Counted from the first letter of the stretch, positions 51,851 through 60,977 are shown. The stretch is 64,000 nucleotides of DNA from Sphingopyxis sp. OAS728 (GCF_014873485.1 NZ_JADBDT010000001.1:3900501-3964500); one strand, 5' to 3'. Translations and numbers: made by a program. Notes: generated by a model from the letters alone, not told the origin.

Positions 51851-52059
51851 ATTCGGATCCCCTGCTGTGGCGCGACCCGGGGAACGGCAAGAATAATCGA
51901 TCGGGCGCGATAAGGGAAGCCGCGTGATGGTTAAGTCGTGACCGGCGATCGGCGGCTTTCTTCATGGCTTTCGCCGTGAAAATATGAAACAATTCGCGTC
52001 GATATTGGATCGGACAAGGACTGCGTAACGGAAAGCGACTTTTCACAGGGGAGAAGGTC

Positions 52060-53076
52060 ATGCGGAATAATGTCGTCACGATCGTCACCACGGCCACGTT
52101 GATCGCGAGCCAACTTGCTGTTCCGGCCCTGCCGCAAGCGACCACCTTGCCCTATCCGCCGCCGGGCGGTCCGCAGATTCAGCCTCCGCGCCCCGGCTAT
52201 GGCGATGGTTATGCCGGCACAATCCGCTGCGAGTCGCGGAACAACCAGATGCAGCGCTGCAACGTGCGCACCGGCAATCGCGTCGACCTGCTGCGTGTGA
52301 TCGGCGGCCGTTGCTCGAAGGGGCGCGACTGGGGCTTCACCGCCAACCAGATCTGGGTTTCGGGCGGTTGCCGCGCCGAATTCGCTTATGGCTATGCCAA
52401 TGACGGCGGCTATCCTACACCGCTGCCGCAGCCGGTCGACGATTATGCGGGGACGCTGAACTGCGAATCGTGGAGCTATAAATATCAGCAGTGCAATGTC
52501 CGTACGAACGATCGCGTGGAGCTCACGCGCAAGATCGCGGGCAAATGCAACGCTGGACGCCAATGGGGTTATACCAGCGACTATATCTGGGTCGACAAGG
52601 GCTGCCGTGCCGAATTCTCCTATGGCTATCGCAACTCGCGGCCGCCCGAAAAGGACAAGGATAAGGGGCCGAGCACCGGACTGATCATCGGCGGCATCGT
52701 CGTCGCGGGCGGGCTGCTGGCGCTGCTGGCAAGTCAGAAGAAAAAGAAAGCGGCGACGGAGCAGACGACGGCGCCCGAGGATACGTCGACGCCGACCTAC
52801 CCCGCGGGTCCGCCCGCGACGTTGAGCGCGAACCTCAACAGCCTGCCGAGCGCATCGCGGCCGTCGGTGCTCAACTGCATGAACGACGCGGCGCGGCAGA
52901 TCGGTATCACCGGTGGCACGCGGCTGTCCTACGACAAGCTCATTTCGCTCGAGCAAGGCAATGGCGGTTGGCGCATCCGTGCGGCGATGACCGCGACCTA
53001 TCCCGACGGCGCCAAGCAGATCGAAATGTATTGCCGCGCGACGCCGAGCGACATCATCCAGCTCGACTTCACCTAG
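52060..53076 (+). CDS. Exported protein with two DUF3011 repeats
   Basis: A 338-residue protein. After a signal peptide (TIVTTATLIASQLAVPALPQ) come two tandem DUF3011 repeats, each with four Cys: IRCESRNNQMQRCNVRT...GRCSKGRDWGFTANQIWVSGGCRAEF, and the second LNCESWSYKYQQCNVRT...KCNAGRQWGYTSDYIWVDKGCRAEF (both in outline). A membrane helix (GLIIGGIVVAGGLLALLAS) follows near residue 210, then a C-terminal domain with one Cys pair. The repeats are likely periplasmic with disulphides. Function unknown. Good GGGGAGAAGG site. Confidence 0.85.
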   Translation: MRNNVVTIVTTATLIASQLAVPALPQATTLPYPPPGGPQIQPPRPGYGDGYAGTIRCESRNNQMQRCNVRTGNRVDLLRVIGGRCSKGRDWGFTANQIWVSGGCRAEFAYGYANDGGYPTPLPQPVDDYAGTLNCESWSYKYQQCNVRTNDRVELTRKIAGKCNAGRQWGYTSDYIWVDKGCRAEFSYGYRNSRPPEKDKDKGPSTGLIIGGIVVAGGLLALLASQKKKKAATEQTTAPEDTSTPTYPAGPPATLSANLNSLPSASRPSVLNCMNDAARQIGITGGTRLSYDKLISLEQGNGGWRIRAAMTATYPDGAKQIEMYCRATPSDIIQLDFT

Positions 53077-53135
53077 ACAGGAGGCGGGCGTCCGCTATCC
53101 GGGTGGCGGTTTCGGATGAAGGCAGTGCGCGCGTG

Positions 53136-54056
53136 ATGATGAAGGAAGGTGGGCCCGTCGCTGCAATCTGGTCGCGGGCCTATCCACTTCTGACGGTGAC
53201 GGCGCTGTTTTGGGCCGGCAATTCGATCGTCGGGCGCGCGGCGCGCGATCTGGTGCCGCCCGCCGCTCTGTCTTTCTGGCGCTGGACCTTGGCGCTTGCG
53301 CTACTGCTGCCGCTGGCTTGGCCGCATCTGAAGCGCGACTGGCCGGTGCTTAGCGCGAACTGGGCGATCGTCGCGTTGCTCGGCGCGCTGGCGATCGGCT
53401 CGTTCAACATCCTGCTCTATACGGGGCTGCAAAGCACGACAGCGCTCAATTCGATGCTGATCCAGTCGGCTCTGCCCGCGCTGGTCCTCGTCGTCGGCGC
53501 ATTGGTAATGGGCGACCGCACGAGTGTGCGCCAGATTGCCGGCGTGCTGATCTCGCTGATCGGCGTGCTCGCGATCATCGCGCGCGGCGATCCCGCGATG
53601 CTGTGGGGGTTGCAACTCAACATCGGCGACGCGATCATCGGCGGCGCGGTGCTACTCTGGGCGCTCTATTCGGTGTTGCTTCGCCGCCGGCCCGACGTCC
53701 ACCCGCTGAGCTTCCTCGCAGCTTCGATGGTCGTGGGGATCGCGGTGATCGCGCCCTTCTATGTTCGCGAACTCTGGTCGGGGCGCCTGATCGTTCCGGC
53801 GACGGGCAGCGCACTCGCCATCGCCTATGTTTCGATATTCCCGTCTTTCCTGGCCTATCTCTTCTTCAATCGCGGGGTCGAGTTGATCGGCTCGGCGGCG
53901 ACGGGGCAGTACATGAATGTGATGCCGCTGATGGGCGCGGGGCTCGCGATGCTGTTCCTCGGCGAGCGGTTGCACCTTTTCCACATCGCCGGGCTGGCGC
54001 TGATCGTCGTAGGCATATTGGTCGCGGGGCGTCCGGAATCCGCGGCGCAGGCTTAG
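53136..54056 (+). CDS. EamA/DMT-family transporter
   Basis: A 306-residue ten-helix transporter: PLLTVTALFWAGNSIVGRAARD (start of EamA 1), STTALNSMLIQSALPALVLVVGAL, and SIFPSFLAYLFFNRGVELIGS plus GQYMNVMPLMGAGLAMLFLGE in EamA 2. I chose the ATG at 53136; the ribosome site is weak. Unrelated in position to the other DMT gene at 47809. Its end overlaps the convergent isomerase gene by four bases. Substrate unknown. Confidence 0.88.
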   Translation: MMKEGGPVAAIWSRAYPLLTVTALFWAGNSIVGRAARDLVPPAALSFWRWTLALALLLPLAWPHLKRDWPVLSANWAIVALLGALAIGSFNILLYTGLQSTTALNSMLIQSALPALVLVVGALVMGDRTSVRQIAGVLISLIGVLAIIARGDPAMLWGLQLNIGDAIIGGAVLLWALYSVLLRRRPDVHPLSFLAASMVVGIAVIAPFYVRELWSGRLIVPATGSALAIAYVSIFPSFLAYLFFNRGVELIGSAATGQYMNVMPLMGAGLAMLFLGERLHLFHIAGLALIVVGILVAGRPESAAQA

Positions 54057-54667
54057 GCGAGCGCCTCTTCGACCTGCGCCAGCCGATCCTTGCCGAAGAA
54101 CATCTCGCTCCCGACGAAAAAGGTCGGGATGCCGAACGCGCCGCGCGCGACGGCGGCTTCGGTGTTGGCGATCAGTTTCGCCTTGATGTCGGGCTCCTGC
54201 GTGCGCGCGAGCAGCGCGGCGCCGTCGAAGCCGTTTGCCGACAGGAAGGTCGCGATGACCTCGGGATCGTCCATTTTCAGACCCTCTTCCCACATCGCGC
54301 GGTTCACGGCGTCGACATAATCGTCGAGCGTGCCTTCGTCGTCGGCGACGATCGCGCCGCGCATGATCGTCAGCGTATTGACCGGGAAGTGTGGATTGAC
54401 GCGGAATTTGCTGAGGCTGTGGCGTTCGATGAAGCGTCGCATTTCGAGGTTTTCATACGCGAGCTTTGCCGGCGCGTCGGCATATTGGACCATCGGCGCC
54501 TTGTTTCCCGTCGCCTTGAAGATACCGCCCAACAGGCAGGGCGTGATGACCAGATCGGCCCCGGTGCGTTCGAGCAGTTCGGGAAGTGCCTTCATGCAGA
54601 GATAGGCGTTGGGGCTGCCGAAATCGAAGATGAGTTCGAGGGTCTTTACCGGGCTTTGGGTCACCAT
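54053..54667 (-). CDS. DsbA-like 2-hydroxychromene-2-carboxylate isomerase family protein
   Basis: A 204-residue thioredoxin-fold protein of the HCCA isomerase/kappa-GST family. LELIFDFGSPNAYLCMKALPEL, LGGIFKATGNKAP, HFPVNTLTIMRGAI and RGAFGIPTFFVGSEMFFGKDRL are typical. Family members use glutathione as cofactor in aromatic degradation; the Ser in FDFGSPNAY is the expected catalytic residue. It overlaps the SDR gene by seven bases, and the pair is divergent from an HxlR regulator, suggesting a small inducible detoxification or degradation unit. Confidence 0.88.
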   Translation of the reverse strand: MVTQSPVKTLELIFDFGSPNAYLCMKALPELLERTGADLVITPCLLGGIFKATGNKAPMVQYADAPAKLAYENLEMRRFIERHSLSKFRVNPHFPVNTLTIMRGAIVADDEGTLDDYVDAVNRAMWEEGLKMDDPEVIATFLSANGFDGAALLARTQEPDIKAKLIANTEAAVARGAFGIPTFFVGSEMFFGKDRLAQVEEALA

Positions 54668-55395
54668 TTTTCTCCCCAGGGACGGAGGTCGAGTTCGTGG
54701 GTCCAGGCGCTTTTGGGCTGTTTGTGCAACATCACATAATTGGCGGCGATGGCGTCGGGGTTGAGCACGAGATCCTTGGCCTTTGCATCGTCGAAACCAT
54801 CGCCGAGACGCTGGCGGATGAAGTCGGTGTCGATCGCGCCGTCGATGATCGTGTGCGCGACGTGGATGCCCTGCGGCCCCAGTTCGCGCGCCATCGACTG
54901 GGCGAGCATGCGGAGAGCGCCCTTCGCTCCGGAGAAGGCCGAAAAGCCCGAACCGCCGCGTAGCGACGCGGTCGCGCCGGTGAAGATGATCGTGCCGCGG
55001 CCGCGTGGGCTCATGCGCTTTGCTGCCTCGCGACCCATCAGGAAACCGCCGAGGCAGGCCATTTCCCAGACCTTGGTGTAGACGCGGACGGTCGTCTCGC
55101 TGATCGGGAAATTGACGTTGGCGCCGATGTTGAACACCGCGACCTCGACCGGGCCGACCTCTGCCTCGACCTGATCGAACAGCGCGATCATTGCGTCTTC
55201 TTCGCGCGCGTCGCCGGGGAAGGCGCGCGCCTGATGTCCCTCGTCACGGATCGATTGCGCGAGCGCTTCGAGCTGGTCGGCGTTTCGCTCGCGGCGGTTG
55301 ACGCAGGCGGTGAGGCCTTCGGCGGCAAAGGCGCGGGCAATGGCGCCGCCGGTGGCGTCTCCCGCTCCGATAATGACGGCGGCTGGATTGGGCAT
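54661..55395 (-). CDS. SDR-family protein with Phe in place of catalytic Tyr
   Basis: A 244-residue short-chain dehydrogenase/reductase. NAD(P) motif VIIGAGDATGGAIARAF, then VFNIGANVNF (NNAG-like) and the active-site region GTIIFTGATASLRGGSGFSAFSGAKGALR. The normal YxxxK reads FSGAK, so the catalytic Tyr is Phe; the codon is TTC. The activity may be altered or lost, or another residue may take over. Operon with the HCCA-isomerase-type gene, controlled probably by the palindrome at 55425. Confidence 0.88.
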   Translation of the reverse strand: MPNPAAVIIGAGDATGGAIARAFAAEGLTACVNRRERNADQLEALAQSIRDEGHQARAFPGDAREEDAMIALFDQVEAEVGPVEVAVFNIGANVNFPISETTVRVYTKVWEMACLGGFLMGREAAKRMSPRGRGTIIFTGATASLRGGSGFSAFSGAKGALRMLAQSMARELGPQGIHVAHTIIDGAIDTDFIRQRLGDGFDDAKAKDLVLNPDAIAANYVMLHKQPKSAWTHELDLRPWGEKW

Positions 55396-55424
55396 CAGCG
55401 ACTCTCCTCTTGCGCTGCATAGTA

Positions 55425-55441
55425 ACTATGATAATCATAGT
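55425..55441. promoter_or_regulatory. HxlR-type operator palindrome
   Basis: ACTATGAT-A-ATCATAGT, a perfect 8+1+8 palindrome in the 66-base divergent gap between the SDR/isomerase pair and the HxlR-family gene, so it can control both. Confidence 0.65.
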
Positions 55442-55461
55442 GACAAGAGGAAAGGTGACCA

Positions 55462-55953
55462 TTGCCCAAACGCACTGATCTATCTGATACATTCTGCCCC
55501 GTCGGACGTTCGGCCGAGCTGCTCGGCGACCGCGCGGTGTTGCTGATCCTGCGCGAATTGCTCTTCGGCCGGCGCCGCTTCGAACTGATCGCCGCGAATA
55601 CGGGACTGGGGCCGCAGCTCGTCTCCGCCCGCCTCAAGATGCTGATTGCAGAAGGCGTCGCCGAGCGCCGCGCATATAGTGATCGCCCGCTTCGCCACGA
55701 CTATTGGCTGACCGACAAGGGCAAGGCGCTGTTCGATGTGCTGTACGCGATGCGCAACTGGTCCGAGCGTTGGGCCTATGCCCCCGGCGAAACGGGCGGC
55801 GGGCCCGCGATCCGCTATGTACACCGGGCATGCGGCGCGGATGTCGGGACCGCGAAAATCTGTCCAGGGTGCGGCGCGGAACTCGGCTATGGCGATTTGA
55901 AGGGCGAAGCGTCGCCGGCGCTCAAGGCCGAACAGGTCGCGCGCGCGGGCTAG
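55462..55953 (+). CDS. HxlR-family transcriptional regulator
   Basis: A 163-residue winged-helix protein: CPVGRSAELLGDRAVLLILRELLFGRRRFELIAANTGLGPQLVSARLKMLIAEGV (in outline) is the HxlR pattern, with the N-terminal Cys typical of the family and often redox- or electrophile-sensitive. The C-terminal tail holds ACGADVGTAKICPGCGAEL, which could form a small zinc ribbon. TTG start at 55462 with AGGAAAGG upstream; no better ATG exists. Divergent from the isomerase/SDR pair it probably regulates. Confidence 0.88.
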   Translation: MPKRTDLSDTFCPVGRSAELLGDRAVLLILRELLFGRRRFELIAANTGLGPQLVSARLKMLIAEGVAERRAYSDRPLRHDYWLTDKGKALFDVLYAMRNWSERWAYAPGETGGGPAIRYVHRACGADVGTAKICPGCGAELGYGDLKGEASPALKAEQVARAG

Positions 55954-55954
55954 A

Positions 55955-56320
55955 TCAGGCTTTTTCCAGCGTGCACTGCAGCGGGTGCTGGTTCTGCCGC
56001 GCGGCGTCCATCACCTGGTTCACCTTGGTCTCGGCGACCTCGTAACTGAACACGCCGCACACGCCGACGCCCTGCTGGTGGACGTGCAGCATCACCTGCG
56101 TCGCCTGTTCGATGTCCATGTTGAAGAAGCGCTGGAGCACCATCACGACGAATTCCATCGGCGTGTAATCGTCGTTGAGCAGCAGCACTTTGTACATCGA
56201 CGGCTTTTTCGCCTTCGCACGCGTGCGCGTCGCAATGCCGACGCCGGGGGTGCCGGGCGAGCCGTCGTCCTTGTCCGCCATCGCGCGGACAGGCTGGGTG
56301 GTCGAAACGGGAAACATCAT
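55955..56320 (-). CDS. clpS: ATP-dependent Clp protease adaptor ClpS
   Basis: A 121-residue adaptor that delivers N-degron substrates to ClpAP. The core is [24 protein letters not shown], then [22 protein letters not shown]. The N-terminal about 40 residues are disordered and basic. Two in-frame Met starts (56320 and 56281) are possible; neither has a clear ribosome site. clpA is not in the window, which ends its relation to ClpAP genes here. Upstream is a terminator for the phasin gene. Confidence 0.95.
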   Translation of the reverse strand: MMFPVSTTQPVRAMADKDDGSPGTPGVGIATRTRAKAKKPSMYKVLLLNDDYTPMEFVVMVLQRFFNMDIEQATQVMLHVHQQGVGVCGVFSYEVAETKVNQVMDAARQNQHPLQCTLEKA

Positions 56321-56422
56321 GGGGAGGAATATCGCAAGCCGCGGCCGAAGCGCAAGAGGCGCGGTCGCGGATTTTAACCTCTTGTTCGCCAGCCGGCCAC
56401 GTGGGCGAGAAGCGGTGGCCGC

Positions 56423-56460
56423 GAAAACAAGAACCGCCCGCTTCCGGAGAAGCGAGCGGC
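56423..56460 (-). terminator. Rho-independent terminator of the phasin gene
   Basis: On the minus strand, GCCGCTCGCTT/AAGCGGGCGGT (two wobble pairs) with a CTCCGG loop is followed by TCTTGTTTT. It lies 70 bases past the phasin stop, in the gap before clpS. Confidence 0.78.
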
Positions 56461-56531
56461 CTTGGGGGTGTCGGCGCAGGCGGGAGGGGAGGGGGAGGGT
56501 GCCCGCGCCAACGGTGGAAGGTGAAAGCGCC

Positions 56532-57269
56532 TTAGGCGGCCTTCATCTTCGAAGTGATGACCGAAACGCGATTCGAGATCGGCGCGAAGCTGTCGTTCGT
56601 CAGCTTGACGACGAGTTCGCTGGTCTTCGAGGTCTGCGCAACAGCAGCGTCGAACGCCTTCTTGCTGTTTTCGGCATAGAGCTTGAAGAAGTCGGCCGGG
56701 GTCTTGACGGCGGTGTAGCCCTTCAGCGCGGCGGTCGTGTCTTCGAAGCTCTTGCGAGCATAAGTCACGCCTTCTTGGCCGAGCGTTTCGATGCCCTTGG
56801 CAGCGATCTTGCCGGCTTCGACGAGCGCTTCGACGTTCGCCTTGTTGAATTCGACGGCTTCTTCAGCGAACTTGCTGGTCTTGCTCATCGCTTCCTTGGC
56901 CTTCTCGTTGAAGTCGGCGGTCAGGGCTTCGGCGCGGGTCTTCGCTTCGTCGGCGAACTTCTTGACGGTGTCGTTCATGGTCTTGAATCCTTTGGTGGCG
57001 GCAGCGACCGGCTTCGGCGCGACCTTGGTCTTGGGGGCAATGGTCTTTGCAGCCGTCTTGGGAGCGGCCTTCTTTGCTGCCGGCTTTGCGGCTTTCTTTT
57101 GGACCGGCTTGGCCTTTGCCTTGACGATCTTGGTCTTTACGGGCGCCGCGGTCTTTTCGGCTGCCGGAGCAGCAACAACCGGGGCCGCAGGAGTCGTCAC
57201 CGGCTTGGGTGCGGTTTCCAGCGTCGCGGCTTCGAAAGCCTTTTCGGCACTATCCATCTTGGTAGCCAT
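56532..57269 (-). CDS. phaP: Phasin with Lys/Ala-rich N-terminal domain
   Basis: A 245-residue PHA granule protein. Residues about 110-245 match the phasin helical bundle ([55 protein letters not shown]). Residues about 35-95 are Ala/Lys/Pro-rich ([24 protein letters not shown]), like histone H1-type or PhaF tails that can bind DNA and help granule segregation; this is inferred. ATG at 57269 follows AAGGAG; the upstream palindromes are probable PhaR operators. It lies downstream of phaC on the same strand. Confidence 0.9.
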   Translation of the reverse strand: MATKMDSAEKAFEAATLETAPKPVTTPAAPVVAAPAAEKTAAPVKTKIVKAKAKPVQKKAAKPAAKKAAPKTAAKTIAPKTKVAPKPVAAATKGFKTMNDTVKKFADEAKTRAEALTADFNEKAKEAMSKTSKFAEEAVEFNKANVEALVEAGKIAAKGIETLGQEGVTYARKSFEDTTAALKGYTAVKTPADFFKLYAENSKKAFDAAVAQTSKTSELVVKLTNDSFAPISNRVSVITSKMKAA

Positions 57270-57287
57270 CGGGACAACTCCTTTATG

Positions 57288-57300
57288 TTGCACTGCACAA
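57288..57300. promoter_or_regulatory. PhaR-like operator 1
   Basis: TTGCACTGCACAA, centred on TGCACTGCA, 19 bases upstream of the phasin ATG. Repeats of this kind (TGCA-rich palindromes) are bound by PhaR, which detects PHA granules. Confidence 0.5.
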
Positions 57301-57331
57301 TATGGGAGCGGGTCGGCGATTTCAAGAGAAA

Positions 57332-57350
57332 TTTTGTGCAGTGCACAAAA
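57332..57350. promoter_or_regulatory. PhaR-like operator 2
   Basis: TTTTGTGCA-G-TGCACAAAA, a perfect 9+1+9 palindrome sharing the GTGCAGTGCAC core with site 1, 40 bases farther upstream. Two sites in tandem suggest strong cooperative repression of the phasin gene. Confidence 0.6.
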
Positions 57351-57392
57351 ATAATCGAGGCGCCAGCCCGAAGGCTGTATATTCGCGAGATA

Positions 57393-59168
57393 TTACCGCT
57401 GTTTGACGTAGCGGCCAGGCGCGTTCTCAATCGCCTTTTTCGCGCCCTTCCCGGGAGTTCGGGCGCCTTTGACTGCGCTTTTTGCGCTATCCCGTTCGGA
57501 AATCCAGACGATCCAGTGCGGCCACCAGCTGCCCTTGGTCTCGCTCGCGCCTGCAACAAATTCGTCGAGCGTCGCGGCGTTGCTGTCGCCGGTCCAATAT
57601 TGATATTTGCCGGCGGCGGGCGGATTCACCACCCCCGCGATATGGCCCGATCCGGCGAGCAAGAAGGTCTTGGGGCCCGACAGATGGTCCATCAGCCGCC
57701 ACACACTGGCAAGCGGAGCGATATGATCCTCGCGCCCCGCCTGGATGAAGGCAGGTGTCTCGATCTTCTTGAGGTCGATCGGCGTGCCCAACACCGACAG
57801 GCTGTTCGGGATGACCATGCGATTGTCGCGGTACAGGTCGACCAGATATTGCCGGTGCCACTTCGCCGGCAGGTTGGTCGTGTCGCCATTCCAGTAGAGG
57901 AGGTCAAAGGGCGGATAGTCGTTGCCGAGCAGGTAATTGCTGACGACATAATTCCAGATCAGGTCGCGCCCGCGCAGGCTGTTGAAGGTGGCCGCCATAT
58001 AGCGCCCGTCGAGGAAGCCCGGTGCCGACAGTTGCTGGAGCAGCGCCAGATAGCTGTCGTCGACGAACATTTTGAGGTCGCCGGCATGTTCGAAATCGAC
58101 CTGCGCGGTGAAGAAGGTCACCGACTTCACCTTGTCGGCCTCGCCGCGCGCCGAGAGCATTGCGAGCGTCGCGGCGAGCGTCGTGCCCGCAACGCAATAG
58201 CCGATCGTGTGAACCGAAGGGACCTCGAGCGTCTCGCGCACCGTGTCGATCGCGTCGACCTGCGCCGCGATATAATCGTCCCACACGATCTCGCTCATCG
58301 ACGCGTCGGCCGACTTCCACGATACCATGAAGACGCTGAGCCCCTGTTCGACCGCCCAGGCGACGAAGCTTTTCGCGGGATTGAGGTCGAGGATGTAGAA
58401 GCGGTTGATCCATGGCGGGAAGATCACGAGCGGGACGGTGAAGACCTCCTTCGTCGTCGGCGCATAATGGATGAGCTGGTAGAGGTCGGTTTCGTGGATC
58501 ACCTTGCCCGGTGTGGTCGCGATATTGACCCCGACCTCGAACGCGTCGGGATCGACATGGGAAAGCTGCCCGCGCGACAGGTCGGTGAGCATATGCTTCA
58601 GACCCTTGAGCAGGCTTTCGCCGCGCGTCTCGACTGCTCGCCGGATCACCTCCGGATTGGTGAGCGCGAGGTTGGTCGGCGCCATCGCGTCGACCATCGC
58701 TTTCGCGGCAAATTCCATCTTTGCGCGCGCCGCGGGATCGGGACCGTCAATCTGGCGCGTCGTCGCGAGCATCTGTTCGGCGAGCAGGCCATAGGTCTGG
58801 CGGATCATCGCAAACACCGGATTGGCATCCCAGTCGGGGTCGGCGAAGCGGCGGTCCTTTGCCGCTGTCTCGGGAACCGGCGGCGCCATCGGGTTCAGGG
58901 TGGCGAGCGAGGTCCAGAAGGCGACGCCCTGATCCCACATCTTCGACGATTGCTCGGTCCACAGCTTGGTCGCCGGATTGTCGACCCATTTGGCGGGGTC
59001 GAACAGCGCGGCGGCACTGACATTGCCTTCGTTCGCCTGACCCAGCGCATATTCGAGCATCATCTGTTGTGCGCGGCCGATCACGCTCGCCCAATGCTGC
59101 ATGTCTTCGGGGGATGGCAGGAAGGGATTCGGCGTCTCGATCGTGTCGTCTTTGCCCGTATCGCTCAT
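57393..59168 (-). CDS. phaC: Class I poly(3-hydroxyalkanoate) synthase
   Basis: A 591-residue synthase that polymerises hydroxyacyl-CoA into storage polyester at the granule surface. The triad is Cys325 in TIGYCVAGTTLAA (lipase-like box), Asp481 in GREDHIAP and His509 in GSGHIAGVVNPP. The N-terminal region (about 200 residues) and the length fit class I rather than III/IV. It is divergent from the aminotransferase gene at 59284 and followed on the same strand by the phasin gene, 123 bases away. Confidence 0.97.
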   Translation of the reverse strand: MSDTGKDDTIETPNPFLPSPEDMQHWASVIGRAQQMMLEYALGQANEGNVSAAALFDPAKWVDNPATKLWTEQSSKMWDQGVAFWTSLATLNPMAPPVPETAAKDRRFADPDWDANPVFAMIRQTYGLLAEQMLATTRQIDGPDPAARAKMEFAAKAMVDAMAPTNLALTNPEVIRRAVETRGESLLKGLKHMLTDLSRGQLSHVDPDAFEVGVNIATTPGKVIHETDLYQLIHYAPTTKEVFTVPLVIFPPWINRFYILDLNPAKSFVAWAVEQGLSVFMVSWKSADASMSEIVWDDYIAAQVDAIDTVRETLEVPSVHTIGYCVAGTTLAATLAMLSARGEADKVKSVTFFTAQVDFEHAGDLKMFVDDSYLALLQQLSAPGFLDGRYMAATFNSLRGRDLIWNYVVSNYLLGNDYPPFDLLYWNGDTTNLPAKWHRQYLVDLYRDNRMVIPNSLSVLGTPIDLKKIETPAFIQAGREDHIAPLASVWRLMDHLSGPKTFLLAGSGHIAGVVNPPAAGKYQYWTGDSNAATLDEFVAGASETKGSWWPHWIVWISERDSAKSAVKGARTPGKGAKKAIENAPGRYVKQR

Positions 59169-59283
59169 GCTCGTTCCTGCTGGTCAGTGCCGATATTATG
59201 CCTATAACAAGCCGCGATGCGGCTGGCGAGGCTGCCGCTCGCGTCAACCCACATGTAACGCAAAGGAGTTGTTCTAGTTTCCC

Positions 59284-60498
59284 ATGTCCGAAGATGAATT
59301 CTACCGCATCAAGCGCCTGCCGCCCTATGTCATCGCTGAAGTGAATGCGATGCGTGCGGCCGCCCGCGCCGCGGGAGAGGACATCATCGACCTGGGGATG
59401 GGCAACCCCGACCTGCCGCCGCCCGCGCATGTCATCGAAAAGCTCTGCGAAGTGGCGATGAAGCCCGATGCGCATGGTTATTCGCAGTCGAAGGGCATTC
59501 CGGGCCTCCGCCGCGCGCAGGCGAATTATTACGGCCGCCGCTTTAACGTCGAACTCGACCCCGAAACCGAGGTTGTCGTGACGATGGGATCGAAGGAAGG
59601 TCTCGCGAGCCTTGCGACCGCGATCACCGGGCCCGGCGACGTCGTGCTCGCCCCGAACCCGAGCTATCCGATCCACACTTTCGGCTTCATCATCGCGGGT
59701 GCGACGATCCGCAGCGTGCCGACGACGCCCGATGAGAATTACTGGCGCGCGCTCGACCGCGCCATGGCGTTCACCGTGCCGCGCCCGTCGATTCTGGTCG
59801 TCAACTACCCGTCGAACCCGACCGCCGAAGCCGTCGACCTCGCTTTCTACGAGCGCCTCGTCGCCTGGGCGAAGGAGAACAAGGTCTGGGTCCTGTCGGA
59901 CCTCGCCTATTCGGAGCTCTATTACGACGGCAATCCGACCCCCTCGATCCTGCAGGTGCCGGGCGCGAAGGATGTCGCGATCGAATTTACCTCGATGTCG
60001 AAAACCTATTCGATGGCTGGCTGGCGCATGGGCTTTGCGGTCGGCAACAAGCGGCTGATCGCGGCGATGACGCGCGTCAAATCCTATCTCGACTATGGCG
60101 CCTTCACGCCCATTCAGGCCGCCGCCTGCGCGGCGCTGAACGGACCGCAGGATATCGTCCAGAAGAACCGCGACCTGTACCAGAAGCGCCGCGACGTGAT
60201 GGTCGAAAGCTTTGGCCGCGCGGGCTGGGATATTCCGAGCCCGAAGGCGTCGATGTTCGCCTGGGCGCCGCTGCCGCCCGCGCTCAAGGAGATGGGCAGC
60301 CTCGAATTTTCGAAGCAGTTGCTTACCCATGCCAAGGTCGCGGTTGCTCCGGGCGTCGGTTATGGCGAGGACGGCGAAGGCTATGTCCGCATCGCGATGG
60401 TCGAGAATGAGCAGCGCATCCGGCAAGCGGCGCGCAACGTCCGCAAGTTCCTAGCGATGCATGGTGTGAACACGCCTTCGGTTGCGGCCGGCGGCTAA
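59284..60498 (+). CDS. alaC: AlaC/LL-DAP-type aminotransferase
   Basis: A 404-residue class I/II aminotransferase. PLP lysine is Lys240 in EFTSMSKTYSMAGWRMGF. Other elements are LGMGNPDLPPPAHV, GYSQSKGIPGLRRA and NYPSNPTAE. Closest patterns are E. coli AlaC (glutamate-pyruvate aminotransferase); LL-diaminopimelate aminotransferase is often a database name for this branch. The AAAGGAG site lies upstream. Its stop overlaps the ATG of the next gene (TAATG). Confidence 0.92.
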   Translation: MSEDEFYRIKRLPPYVIAEVNAMRAAARAAGEDIIDLGMGNPDLPPPAHVIEKLCEVAMKPDAHGYSQSKGIPGLRRAQANYYGRRFNVELDPETEVVVTMGSKEGLASLATAITGPGDVVLAPNPSYPIHTFGFIIAGATIRSVPTTPDENYWRALDRAMAFTVPRPSILVVNYPSNPTAEAVDLAFYERLVAWAKENKVWVLSDLAYSELYYDGNPTPSILQVPGAKDVAIEFTSMSKTYSMAGWRMGFAVGNKRLIAAMTRVKSYLDYGAFTPIQAAACAALNGPQDIVQKNRDLYQKRRDVMVESFGRAGWDIPSPKASMFAWAPLPPALKEMGSLEFSKQLLTHAKVAVAPGVGYGEDGEGYVRIAMVENEQRIRQAARNVRKFLAMHGVNTPSVAAGG

Positions 60499-60977
60499 TG
60501 GCGCCCGACGCCGGCGCGATCGCGCAGACAATCCAGCTGTCGGTCACGCCGGTGTTCCTGCTGGTCGCGACCGGCAGCCTGCTCAACGTGATCGCCGGGC
60601 GCCTCGCGCGCGTTGTCGATCGCTCGCGCAATTTGATGGAGCGCTGGCCCGACACGGAGGGCCTCGAACATGAGCGCATCGTCGCCGAACTGCGCATCGC
60701 CGACCGAAGGATGGGGATCATCAACAATTCGATTCTCTCCGCCGTGGCATGCGGTATCGTCGTCTGCGTGCTCGTCGCGCTGCTGTTCACGCAGGCCTTT
60801 ACCGGCATCAACCTCGGCGTCGCGGCTTCATGGGCCTTTGCGGTGGCGATGGTATTGCTCCTCGTCTCGCTGATCCTGTTCCTCGTCGAGGTGCGGCTGG
60901 CGGTGCGCGCGATCCATGTTCCGATGGAGTTGCTAGAGCTCGAAGAGGGCTGGAAGCGCGGCCGCGGCCAACGCTGA
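60498..60977 (+). CDS. DUF2721 membrane protein
   Basis: A 159-residue protein with three hydrophobic helices. Helix 1 (SVTPVFLLVATGSLLNVIAGRLARVVDRSR) and the pair NNSILSAVACGIVVCVLVALLF and WAFAVAMVLLLVSLILFLVEV define DUF2721, a small membrane family of unknown function. Coupled to the aminotransferase gene by a TAATG overlap, so made from the same transcript. Confidence 0.9.
   Translation: MAPDAGAIAQTIQLSVTPVFLLVATGSLLNVIAGRLARVVDRSRNLMERWPDTEGLEHERIVAELRIADRRMGIINNSILSAVACGIVVCVLVALLFTQAFTGINLGVAASWAFAVAMVLLLVSLILFLVEVRLAVRAIHVPMELLELEEGWKRGRGQR

Noticed and set aside
56175-59207. 1010-codon frame across phasin and phaC on the opposite strand
   Set aside because: Runs antisense to two well-supported genes and shows no domains; a composition artefact.
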